A stretch of DNA of 64,000 nt from Mrakia gelida (lineage: Eukaryota > Basidiomycota > Tremellomycetes > Cystofilobasidiales > Mrakiaceae), in assembly GCA_024345305.1 (NCBI GenBank), contig BRON01000012.1, forward strand, positions 1,054,001-1,118,000, in the 5' to 3' direction. The notes beneath the pieces were generated by a model. That model was given only the letters and a program-made list of their open reading frames with translations, searched no databases and was not told the DNA's origin. Every line of letters starts with the position of its first letter. Position 1 is the stretch's first letter. Shown one piece after another: positions 1 to 10,409 of the stretch. The translations under genes were made by a program, and so were the position numbers.

Positions 1-78
1 TTCGTTCGAGCTCTCTCTCCCTTCCTTCCTTCCTTCTCCCACCTCTCACCCTCATCTCTCCTTCTTCTTTCTTTCGAT

Positions 79-2602
79 ATGGGACTCCTTCTCCCCCTCC
101 TCTCTCGGTCTCTCGTGCGGAGATCGTTGATGGCTTCGTCTTCTACGATGTACGCTCCCACTCGATCCTTCACCTCCACTCTCCTCCTCTCCCAAGCTCC
201 CAAACGACCTTCAACGCTCCCTCCTTCCACTTCTACTCCCTCCATGACCACCCCTCCTCCCGCCCCTACTCCTTCACCCGAATCCAAACCCTCATCAGTC
301 TCCCTCGATCCCGAATCCCTCTCGACTCCGGCTGCTCCTCCTCCTCTCGCTCCCTCTCCAGCAGAAGAAGGCGAGGGAGCTCTCCCAACTCCCTCCTCGT
401 TCGACATCCCTCCCAACCCATCTCCCCCTTCGGCCATGAAGGTCAACCTCACCTCCCTCGATCTCGACATGACCGCTATCCCTCCTCCCAAGAACCCCGA
501 CGGATCAGATCTCAAGGAGGATCCCATGGTCAAGCCTCCTCCCAACTTGTTCAGTCAGAGGTGGTTCCAGATCGCAGCGCCCATCTGGGTCGTACTCGGA
601 GCCGTCGCCATCGCTATGGGAGATACAGACGAGGAGGAGAGGCAGAAGCTTGGACTCAAGGTTAGTACACCTTTCAACTTTCTTTTCACTGCTGTAGCGA
701 GGAGAGTGAGAACGACACGTGAAAAAGGGGGAGGAGAAGGAGCTGGAAGCTCACTTTCTTTCCTTCGTCACTCGTCATTCTCCTCGACTTTCCCTTTCTT
801 TTTTTACTGACCTTCCTCTTCATCCCTCCGTTATTGACTCAACAGCCAGAAGATCCTGAACCCTCAGCTTTCACCCGTTTCAAGTTCAGAACCTCGAGAC
901 TCTTCAGCGTTCGTTCAATCAACCTCGCTTCCCTCCCTCCCTCCCTCCCTCTTCCCTCTCCTTCCCTCCGTCCCCTCTCAACCCAACGCTGACATCTTTT
1001 CCTTTCGTCTCTCGTCTTCCGTGTGTTCTCTCGCATGCAGTGGGCTAAATCCGAAATCACTGAACCCATCTGGACCGAGCTCCTTCCTGGAAAGATCCCT
1101 CCCGAGCGACCTTACACCCTCCTCGTCGATCTCGAGGGGATCTTGACCTGCTCCAAGTGGGACAGCGCTCACGGATGGAGGACGGCTAAGAGGCCTGGAG
1201 CGGATTATTTCATTGCGTGAGTTAGACTCGTTTGATCGTGTCTGCGAAGAAGAGGAGTGACGAAGACGAGATAAGAGAAATGAAGAACGCGCGAGCTGAC
1301 CCGACCTTTTCTGTCCGATCTTGTTCGTGCTTTCGATTATGCAGATACCTCTCTCAGTTCTACGAGATCGTTCTCTTCACCACTCAACCCGCTATGGTTC
1401 GTTCCCTCTCACCTCTTCCCATCTCGGCCGTCGCTCTCGTCTCAACCCCCCTCGCGCTTCCTCCCTCCTCTTCCCTCGCGTCCTCGCTTCCGCAAACCTC
1501 CCGCTTACGCACCTCTTTTTCTCTCTTCTCTTCTCTCCAACAGAACGCGGCTCCCATCGCCGAGAAGCTCGATCCCTACGCGGCCTACATGCCCTACCGA
1601 CTCTACCGAGACGCGACTCGATTCGAGCCTCTCGCCACCGCCGAACACGGTCCCAACGCGGTCATCAAGGATCTCGCCTACCTCAACCGACCTCTCGAGA
1701 CCGTCATCATGCTCGATACCGACAAGGTCCACGCCAGCAAGCAGAAGGGAAACGCCCTCATCATGCCCAAGTGGAACGGAGAGGAGAACGATGGAGGGTT
1801 GGTCGCGTTGATTCCGTTCTTGGAGTGTGAGTTTCACCTTTCCCTTTTCGTGCTCTCTCGAGGGCTCTCTCGGTGTAGAGAATTTGAACGAGCGGTGTGC
1901 AAGCTTCGTAAAGGGGGAGCAGCTCGTCCAGGAACGAACGAACCTCGAAGCTGACCTCGACGCGCCTTCCTCCCTTTCTTTCTCTCCTTCGCAGCCATCG
2001 GTATCTACCAACCCAAGGACGTCCGACCCGTCCTCCTCGCCTACGAAGACAAAGACGTCGCCGCCGAGTACGCCAAAGTCGAAACCGCTCGTCGAGACAT
2101 CGAATACAGAAACTGGGCTCAAACCCCCGCCGGTCGACGAGCTCTCTCCTCCTACCACCCTTCCCCTCCCTCTTCCTCCACCTCCTCTACTTCCACCACT
2201 CCCTCTCCCAGCAAATCCTCCTCCTCCTGGTCCTCCTCCCTAACAGGCCTCTTCTCCGCCCCCTCCACCTACAACCCCTCCTCCCCTTCCACCTCGTCGT
2301 CCGCCAACGAACCCCCGAAACCTCCCCCAAGCTACCTCGATCAGAAGCGAGCGCAGGCGCAGATGATGTACGGCGAGGAGCAGAAGTACTGGGCTCAGAA
2401 CAAGGATGAGATTGAGCGGCTGCAGGCGGAGGATAGGGAGAGGCAGATGGAGGAGTTTGGGAAGAGTCCGTTGGGGAGTGTGGTGAATGCGCCGAGTAAT
2501 GCGGTTGGGTGGGTGAAGGGGTTGATTCCTTTTGGAGGAGGAGCCAGCGGGGAGGAGGGAGTGAAGGAGGGGGAGGGAGTGAAGGTTGAGGTCGCGAAGT
2601 AG
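79..2602 (+). CDS. TIM50: TIM50, mitochondrial inner-membrane import receptor subunit
   Basis: Subunit of the TIM23 translocase that hands presequence preproteins from the TOM complex to the TIM23 channel. The N-terminus ([13 protein letters not shown]...) is Arg/Ser-rich and acidic-poor like a matrix-targeting signal, followed by a long Pro/Ser linker and one membrane segment ([17 protein letters not shown], about residue 175). The FCP1/NIF-like domain follows: [49 protein letters not shown] and [15 protein letters not shown]. The phosphatase DxDx motif reads DLEGI, as expected for non-catalytic TIM50. The C-terminus has the fungal tail with [11 protein letters not shown] place six exons with donors at 661, 906, 1219, 1395 and 1828 (approximate). 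The ATG at 79 gives the best presequence. Identity is secure; internal splice joins are by eye. Confidence 0.93.
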
Positions 2603-3003
2603 CTTTGAGTTGTTGGGTAGATTTGGTTGGCTGTGGTTGTAGGATGTGCGTTTTGGTTTGCTTGCGTTTGGCAGGGACAGGCAATATCGGAGTCGAGCTT
2701 CTGAGTCGCTTCGAACGGTTTCCTAGCATACGAGGGCGGGACAGCGTAGGGGAAGCGTCTCTGGGAGGAGGAGATGCTGAACGCGTGCGCTGAAGACCTG
2801 CGTTCCCCCCCCCCCCCCCCCTTCCCCTCTTTTCAACGTCGATGTTTCTCGACCTTCTTTCACAAAACGTTGCTCTGGACCGAAAGGAAGTTTTCGACAA
2901 CAACAAAAATCATCCGCAACCCCAGCCCCTTCGCCTATTTCGGACGTCGACATCATCGCCCTCCTCCCCGCCCTCCCTCCCTCTCTTCCCTCTCCAAACG
3001 GCC
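2603..3003. other. Intergenic region with a 17-C homopolymer
   Basis: This 401-bp gap between TIM50 and the decarboxylase gene is the TIM50 3' flank followed by the downstream promoter and leader. It carries a run of 17 C at 2805-2821 and a T/C-rich leader. An in-frame upstream ATG at 2842 could extend the decarboxylase by 54 residues. I see no separate gene. Confidence 0.5.
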
Positions 3004-5202
3004 ATGTCCTCTCAAGCTCCCCCTCCTCTCAACCCAGACGAACCAACCTCTCTTTCGATCCAAACCACAGCTCAAGATTCAGCTCCTCAACTCGAGGAAG
3101 CTCTCGAGAACCTCGTTGAGCCCAAAAAGGAGGGAGACGATGGGAGTGAGTTCGATGAGCTCGAGGTCAAACACCAGCGAGTCAAGTCGATGCTGATGCC
3201 CTTCCCTCCTTCGCAGAGACGGACTTGGACGCTCATGCGAAGCACGGGAGTAAGAGTGGATCTAAGCATGCTTGGTTGCAGAGGTTCTTCCCTAGAGAGA
3301 GCGTCGACAAGGTGAGTGCGATCTCGAGTTCGGAGGGAGGGAGGGAGGGAGCTGAAGCTGTCTGGCTGCTTCAAGGGAGCCACAGCTGACATCTTGTTTC
3401 CCTCCTTGATGTCAGCTCTTTGCTCACGAGCATATGGGGAAGTGAGTGCGAGGCGCTGGTAGGGAGGGAAGGAGAAGGCCGAAGGCGATCGGTTGAGCTC
3501 GAGCTCACCTCGACCCTCCTTCCTTTGCGTTCCTCTCCTTCCAGCTTCGTCTTCGTCCGAGCAACGAAGCAGGAGATCTTCGAAGAGATGCCGATCTATG
3601 TTCGACTCGGCATGCATCTCCTCTTCGTCGAGGGGGGCGCTCTCGTCTCGTACAGCTCGGTCGAAAACCTGCTCTTGACTCAGAGTATCAGGCAGGGGAA
3701 GATATACGATGCGGAGGGGCCGGAGGTGAGTAGATGATCAGACAGCAGCATTGAGGAGGATATCAACTCCTACGAGGGGCGATGAGAGCAGCCGGAATGA
3801 AGTAGAAAAGCGCGAGCTGACCTCCGGCCATCTCGTTTCGACGCGTCCTTCAGGTGCTTCCTCACATCCAAGCCTTCGTCGATCAGTTCGGTCTCAACAC
3901 TACAGACCTGCTGGAAGAGGATCTCTCGAAGTACAAGGTCAGTCCAAAGGCTCTGCCTTCACCTCCAGGAGCCCACGCTGACACTTCCCGTTCGTCGACG
4001 CTCTCCTCAAAAGTCGTTCAACAAGTTCTTCTCTCGTTCGCTCAAACCGACCGCTCGACCCATCGCCTCTCCCTCCGACCCGTCTATACTCGTCTCTCAA
4101 GCCGACTGCCGACTCACAGTCTGGAGCTCGGTTGAGAAGGCGAAGGAGATCTGGTGAGTTCAGGCCGAGTCGACGCGTCGAGGAGGCGAGAGAAGCGACG
4201 CTGCTGGCACGAAGATCGGCTCGTTAGGACTTCGACCGAGCCCCAAGCACCGAGGGGATCTTTTAGTTTAGCTGACCCCGCTCTCGCTTTCTCGTTCCTT
4301 CCTCAACAGGATCAAAGGCAAGAAGTTCAGCGTCCCCAGCCTTCTCGCTAACGAAGAGTACGCGAAAGGATTGGGGACCCAGCCGTCTCTCGCAGTATTC
4401 AGATTGGCTCCTGAGGACTACCGTACGTCCTGATCTTCTCCGTCCCTTTCACCCCTGGAGCAACATCGAGAGTGAGCGAAGTCCGACGCGTCTCGCCGTC
4501 TCGTTTCTTCTTTCCTTTTTCGAACAGCGACCGAACAACCCGACTGACTCTGCTCTTCCTTCCCTCTCTCCTTCGACAGATCGATTCCACTCCCCCGTCT
4601 CTGGAACTCTCGGTCGTTCGTACTCCACCTCTTCCCTCCCATCCCCATCCCCTGCCAACCTCCCGTTCATTTCCCTCGCTGACTCTCCCCTCCGTTTCCT
4701 CTCCATCAGCAATCACCCACATCCCCGGCTCCCTCTACACCGTCAATCCCCAAGCCGTCAACGAGAACCTCAACGTCTTCACTGCCAATTCTCGTTCGGT
4801 CCTCCCCATTCACCTGCCCTCGAAGAAGACTATCTACGTCGTCGCGATCGGAGCGATGCTCGTAGGGTCGATCAACTGGGTGGAGGGCGTGAAAGAAGGG
4901 AAGGAGATTAAGAAGGGCGAGGAGTTGGGGTGGTTTAGGTAAGTCTCAATTCCCTCCGTCTTCGCCGAAAGCCAGTTGGGTGCGAGGGCGTCGAAGACCT
5001 CGCCGTCGTTTCGCGTTCGTTCGTTCTCGATGCTGACTTTGGTTCTTGTTTGGGTGGGCTCGTTCGCAGCTACGGAGGAAGCACCGTCATCGCCGTTCTC
5101 CCAGAAGGATGGGGGGAGTTCGATGCTGATTTGAGGGAGAAGAGCGAGAAGGGGATGGAGGTGTTGGTTAGGGTTGGGGAACAAATTGGGAAGTTCGCTT
5201 AG
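3004..5202 (+). CDS. Phosphatidylserine decarboxylase proenzyme
   Basis: Pyruvoyl-dependent enzyme converting phosphatidylserine to phosphatidylethanolamine. After splicing, typical family blocks appear in order: FFPRESVDKLFAHEHMG, MPIYVRLGMHLLFVEGG, KSFNKFFSRSLKPTARPI, the catalytic-core YHRFHSPVSGTLG, SLYTVNPQAVNENLNVFTAN and VGAxMVGS-like VAIGAMLVGSINW. The C-terminal self-cleavage motif is SYGGSTV, where the Ser would become the pyruvoyl group; GGST replaces the more usual LGST but occurs in the PSD2-like branch. No C2 domain and no clear transmembrane segment are visible, so this is a compact form. One exon (3416-3441) is only 26 nt. The His of YHRFH is assembled across an intron. The start at 3004 is preferred; an in-frame ATG at 2842 would add a basic Ser/Pro leader that could act in mitochondrial targeting. 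Confidence 0.9.
3416..3441 (+). other. 26-nt internal exon of the decarboxylase gene
   Basis: It is flanked by a CAG acceptor and a GTGAGT donor and encodes LFAHEHMG plus two bases of Asn. Reading through it joins ...ESVDK to FVFVRATKQ in frame, which matches the family block, so the exon is well supported despite its size. Confidence 0.85.
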
Positions 5203-5629
5203 ATAGAGATCAGCTTCTTTTTCCTTGACCCCCTCCGACGTTTTACTGCTATAATCACAGGGAATTTGTTCGCGTTGCCTGCGTCTGCTTTACGGGAAAG
5301 ATTGATCTCCGACGAGAGACACGCGTCGACTTCAGCGAGCATCGAGAGAAAGAGGCATCGTAAGGTCTGATAATTAGAAAGGGGGTACGGTCGAGAACGA
5401 TATATGAGGTAGGAAGGGGGGAACACTGACGAAGAAAGAGGAAGGGATATGCGAAGGAAGACGCGTCGAAAGGGAATCAGAAACACAAAAAACGAGGGCA
5501 ATAAGTAGAAGAGTCCGAGGTCAAGGGGAAGGGTCACGTGTGTGGATGATAAATGCTGGGGAAGAGAAGAGAAGCGAGAAGAGTATAGACAAACAGCGAA
5601 CGAAACATCGAACCTCGCCTCGCTCACCC
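5203..5629. other. Convergent 3' intergenic region
   Basis: This 427-bp stretch between the stop codons of the decarboxylase gene (plus) and the kinase gene (minus) should hold both 3' UTRs and poly(A) sites. It contains ACGCGT at about 5329 and 5461. I see no gene. Confidence 0.4.
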
Positions 5630-8600
5630 TCACCCCCCGCCCGGCCACCTAATCTTCAACCCCTCCATCCACCTCATGTACAGCATGTCCGCAATAGGAC
5701 TTCGGTCTTTCTCCTTCACTTCTCCCCCTCCCCCACCTCCTCCTCTGCCCACGCCAGCTCCAATCAACGCTTCTTCCTCGTGTTCCGTAACGACGAGTTT
5801 CCCCTCCTCGTTTCGATGAGCTGTCCGACGGATGAGGGTGAAGGGCGAAGGGGAGAGGGAGTTGATGTGTTGGCGGAGGGGTTCGTTCCTATCGCACACG
5901 ACGAAACCAAAAAAAGGGGGGAGGGGGTTAGTTGGGGAGAGCGAGAGGGAGTGGGAAGAAGGGTGGGTGAGAGGACGACGAACTCGTGGATCCCAGCAAG
6001 AAGATCGGCGATCACGCTGTAAGCGAGTTCGGGGTCGGACGTCTTGAGAGTGTGGAACCCCTTGGAGATCATCTCGAGGGCTTCGAGGGAGTGAGCGGAC
6101 ATGTCTTCGTGGATGGACTGCGAGAAACGATGCGAACGAAGGGAAAGGAAAGACGCGTCAGTCCTCTCACTCGTCCTCTGCTCCTCCGCTCTCCTCCTCT
6201 CCTCGAAACAAACTCAAGCAGGCCAACTCACCCTCTGAACAACAGGCAAAACAACCTCATCGACCAGATCCCTCCCGGCCTGACCCTTCCTCGACACCCC
6301 GGGAGTAACAACCTCCTCCTTCGAAGTCTTGCTTTTCAGCTTGTTCCTCAGCTTGGATCCAGCTCCTCCTCCTCCCGAAGACGTCGTAGATGCAGTAGGG
6401 GAGACGGGAGACTCAGGTCGTTCTCGAATCGATCCTACGAACTCTGCTGAGGCGCGTTGGGATCCAGCGGTGTCGATTCGGCGGACGGGTCGGACGGTTG
6501 ACATTCTGTGGAGACGAGGGAGGGGAGGACGCGTGTCAGGACGAGGAAAACGAAGAAACGAAATTGAAGGGAAGACGTGGAAGCGTCGAAAAAGGGGAAG
6601 GGAGAAGCGAGTAAGAACGAGAGTCGCGAAACTCACCCATTCCCCAAATCTCCCTCCGTCACCACAGTCCCGTTGATATCATGTCGTTTCGCGTACGACG
6701 ATCTCTTCATGCTTCCCGACGAGAACCCAGGGACGGGAGGCGTAGGAGGAGTGTTGGGTTCCGAGAGGGAAACGTCCGTTCGAGAGCCGTGAGGGGAGGA
6801 AGCGAGGAGAGCTGGGACGTCGATGTTTTTGGGCTGATGGAACGAGGAAACGCGCAAACAGACAAAAGGGGGACAGAGCGAGAAGGAGAGTCAGAGAAGG
6901 TTGAACTCGAGTCGAGCGAGGCGAAACTCAGGAACGCAACAAAACGACGAGGTCGGAAGGGTACGAAGAAACGCGTCGAAAAAACACTCACCACACCTCT
7001 AACCGTCGATCCTTGCACACTTTCCTCCGACCCACTCTCCATCGTATCCCCTCTCACCTTGCCCCTCTTCTCCACTCCACTCCCATACTCCGCTCCATCC
7101 TCATCGTCCTCCCCATCCCACCCCTCCTCCTCCTCCTCTTCCCCCTCCTCAGCAAACCCAATCGTCCCGTCCCTCCCAACTCGCAACGTTCCTCCCCCTC
7201 CTCCTCCACCAGCAGCAACCGTCCCGAAACTCCAATCGCTTCGCATCGAATCCGCTCCTCCGACGATCGTCGGAGGTCCACGAGGTTGGGGAGAGGCACG
7301 GATGGGGGAACGGACGCGATGCTCTTGGTACCGTTCGACGAGCTCGATGAGGGTGGTGGTTCGACGAGCTGTTTTGATGAAGCGGTGTTGGAGGAGATCT
7401 TTGGCTGAGGGACGCTGTGGAAGTCGAAGACGGGGGTGGGGTGGGATTAGCTGTTGGCTCAGAATGAAGGAGAGAGGACGAAGCGAGAGCGACGAACAGC
7501 AGAAGTGTTCTTAGTGAGGCAGAGGGAAACGAAGTCCTTGAACGCTGGAGAGAAGTTTCCTTCGAGGACGGGGGGGTTGGCTTTGGGGATGAGGAAGAGA
7601 ACTCGCATGGCTATCAAGGAAAGAGGCAAAAGAAGGGATGTCGAGTCAGCGAGACGAGTTCGAACGAGTCGAGCGAAGGAGGAGACGAGGGGATGCGACG
7701 AACGATGGTACTCCGAGAGAGGAGGTTCTCCCTTGGCCATTTCGATAGCGGTGATTCCGAGGGACCAGATGTCAGCTTTGGAATCGTAGCCGGATTGACG
7801 GATCCTGTAGAGAACGAGAAGAAGGACGAGAAGCGAAGTCAGAAACGAGGACGAGGGGGAGAGGGAAAGGACGACGTGACTCACACTTCCGGCGCCATCC
7901 TGCGAGCGACGAAGAACGAGAAGGAGTCAGTGACGAGTCTCGGAAGAAAGATGAGAGGTACAGTGACTCACCAGAAGGGCGTCCCAACGAACGTATGCCT
8001 CCTCGACTTGTTGTTGCTCAACTGAGCAGCGACTCCGAAATCAGCTTCGAGACGAGAAGCAACGAAACCGAAGTCAGCTCCTCTCCTTCTCCCTCGTCCG
8101 TGAACAGCGAACGGTCGAAGGACTCACCAAGCTTAACCCTCCCTCCAGCACTCAGCAACACGTTCGCCGCCTTGATATCCCTATGGATCTTCCCCTCCGA
8201 GTGCAGGTACTCGAGTCCGAAGAGCAGCTCGCGACAGACGATGGCGATGTGCGTTTCGGAGAAGACGCCTGGTTTGAGCTACTCGCGTCAATCGAAATGA
8301 ACAGAGCACGTGTCAGTGTTCGGAAAGAGGAAGGAAGGGGAAGAAGAGAAGGAGCAGGAGGACAGCGGAAGACAGAAAGGAAAGGGACGGTCGAAACGCG
8401 TGTCGGTGCGAACTCACCAAATCAAGACACGATCCACCAGCCAGGTACTCCATCACGATCCAGAGCTTGTAGCCTCGAACGAACGAGTCGTAGTACCTTG
8501 TGATGCTGTGCAAACGCCGAAGGAGTGAGAAAAATCGGTCAGTTAGGAGAGGGTGAAGCGGAGGACGGCGCGTGAGGGGTTCGAGTCGAGTCGAGGGGTG

Positions 8601-9668
8601 CGGGTGCGTCCGATCGAGGTGGGACGAGGAGGAGGAGGGACGAACTAGGGGGAGTCGCATTGAGCGAGGTGAGCGATCTCTTGTTGGATCTCTGTGATGT
8701 CGTCGTCGGAGTCTTCGAGGTCTGTAGAGAGGTGTTGAGAGGGAAGGGGAGGGGTTGAGTCAGCGAGACGAGGAGAGAGGGAGGAGGTGTGCGAGAGGGA
8801 GAGGGGAGGGACGAACCGATCTGCTTGATGGCCACGATTTGAGAGGTTCGCTTGTCGATGCTGCAGTGGGAAGAGGTGGAGGAGAGTCAGCTCACTGGGA
8901 GAGAAGCGGGATAGATGGACGGGCGAGTTGAGTGGAGCGAGGTAGAGGAAGGAGCGAGAACAGGGAACGAGCGAAGGTCAACAGGGTTGAGCTCGCCTCC
9001 TTCCTTCGCTTCCTCTCGAGGCTGAGCGTTCCCCTCCATCCTCCTCCCTCGGCACAGATCCTCCGAGAGCCGAGAAGAATCTAAACGAGAAGAGTTTGGA
9101 GAATCCAGAGTGTGCCAAACTCTGTCCTCGTCTGACCCAGGAGCGTCATGTCTGCCGTTCTCTCCTTCGTCCGAGCTCAACACGACTCGTTTCCTTGTCT
9201 TCGATGAGAACAGATGCAGACCTCCCTCGCCATCCCCAAGGCCGAAGAACAGAAGCGAGCTCGAAGAGATCTCCAAGCTGACGACGAGTCTCCAATCATT
9301 CCTCGGAAGAAGGGAGGAAGGTCAAGAGGGACGAGTGGTCCCTCCCTCGACAGACCTCCATCCCTCCCTCTTCCCCTTCCCTTCTCGTCGCCTCGAGCTC
9401 ACTCCCACCCTACCCAGCGACGCTCGCCTCACTTCTCAGCTGAACCAAACGCTCTTCCCTGGCTCTCACTCGTCCCCGCTCCATCCGCTCCAACCCTCCT
9501 GCTCCTCCTCCTCCTCCCAACCCCTCTCTCTCCCTCTCAAGCTCAACTCATCGTTCGAACTCACGCCTTGTAAACAGTCCCGAAACTCCCAGTACCCAGT
9601 TTCTCTCCCAAAGTATACGAGCTGGCGGGATCCGAGGATGGTGTAGAGGAGGAGGAGGAGGAAGCCAT
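5630..9668 (-). CDS. Ste20-family serine/threonine kinase, germinal-centre kinase III type (MST3/Nak1/Kic1-like)
   Basis: A protein kinase expected to act upstream of the NDR/LATS kinase module in polarity and cytokinesis. The spliced protein starts [19 protein letters not shown], then a P-loop [22 protein letters not shown] with the catalytic Lys, the hinge [41 protein letters not shown] and [35 protein letters not shown] closes the kinase domain. The tail is acidic and Gly-rich and ends in a conserved GCKIII-like block ([27 protein letters not shown]). About a dozen introns interrupt it, including a 15-nt exon and an exceptional first intron of roughly 700 nt. A Mob-family partner gene lies 25 kb away, so two candidate RAM/MOR-pathway genes share the window. 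The family is certain; orthology to Kic1/Nak1 is inferred. Confidence 0.92.
7885..7899 (-). other. 15-nt microexon in the kinase activation segment
   Basis: The exon reads GATGGCGCCGGAAGT on the minus strand, flanked by an AG acceptor and a GTGAGT donor. It supplies the end of Trp plus MAPE and the start of Val, completing the invariant kinase sequence GTPFWMAPEV. Without it the kinase subdomain VIII motif is lost. Confidence 0.88.
8861..9564 (-). other. Unusually long first intron of the GCK kinase gene, with a hairpin
   Basis: The donor GTGAGT follows ...GTVYKA and the acceptor CTGCAG precedes [13 protein letters not shown], so the joined reading is unambiguous. The intron is about 700 nt where neighbours are mostly 50-120 nt. 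It holds a perfect 9-bp inverted repeat (AGAGTTTGG at 9091-9099, CCAAACTCT at 9115-9123) with a 15-nt loop. It also holds an open plus-strand frame. It could contain an ncRNA, a nested gene or only regulatory DNA. Confidence 0.7.
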
Positions 9669-10409
9669 GGCTCCGGCGGTGTTGAGGTCGGGAGAAATGA
9701 GAGGAGGCGAGTTCGGTTCTAGCGAAGGAGAGGGAGGAGGGGTGTTGAGGCCGTTGAGGGTTGGGTGGGACTGATGGGTTAAGAGCTGAAGGAAGCGAAG
9801 GGGGGAGGTGAAGTGAACGGAGGGAGAAGGGCCGAAAATCTGAGAGGGGGCTGGTTCGAGGAAGGTGGGGGAGGGAAGCGGTTAGGGGGTGAAAGCAAGA
9901 AGGAGGAGAGGGAGGGAGAAGCTCAAACTCAACGTCAGCGAGAGGGGGAACAAGATCTGAGGAAGTTGTTGTTTTTCAAGAGCTGGCGTATACAGAATCG
10001 GAGAACTATCGACATGTGGATATGGGTGTAGTGCGAGCGAGCAAAATCTGCCCGCCAGGAAAGGAGGAGAAGAAGGAGCGTGAAAGCGTCGTCGGTCAGC
10101 CCTGGAAAATCAATCACGTCGCGTCTCGTCCAGCGTCCAGCCTCCCCCACCTTCGTTCCTCTTTCTTCTTCACACCATTTCTCCTCGACCTCGATTCTCT
10201 CAGCCCCAGGCACCCTCTCCCACCAACTCTCAAAATGAAAACACCAGCAATCGCTTTCCTTTTTATCGCGAACCCGGGGTAGGGCTGTTCCCTCCTCTCG
10301 CCCCTCGCCGAACCTCGAAGCAGATTTCGACCTCTCCCTCCCCACCCGCTCTTCCTCCTCGACCCTCTCCCTCCCTCCCCCTCCTTTCCTTTAGTTTCAG
10401 TTCACGAAG
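9669..10409. promoter_or_regulatory. Divergent promoter region, GCK kinase / NSR1
   Basis: These 741 bp separate the kinase start (minus) from the NSR1 start (plus). The right half is strongly C/T-rich on the plus strand, which is the pattern of a 5' leader in this window, and the left half is purine-rich, consistent with the kinase leader on the other strand. No protein-coding gene is supported. Confidence 0.5.

Noticed and set aside
2805..2821. C homopolymer as a possible telomere or mobile-element end
   Set aside because: No telomere repeat, terminal inverted repeat or target duplication nearby; pyrimidine homopolymers recur in this window in introns and leaders.
9110..9646. 178-codon plus-strand open frame opposite the first exon and intron of the GCK kinase
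   Set aside because: It has no ATG start, overlaps the confident kinase exon 1 in antisense, and has no recognisable domain; kept only as part of the long-intron finding.
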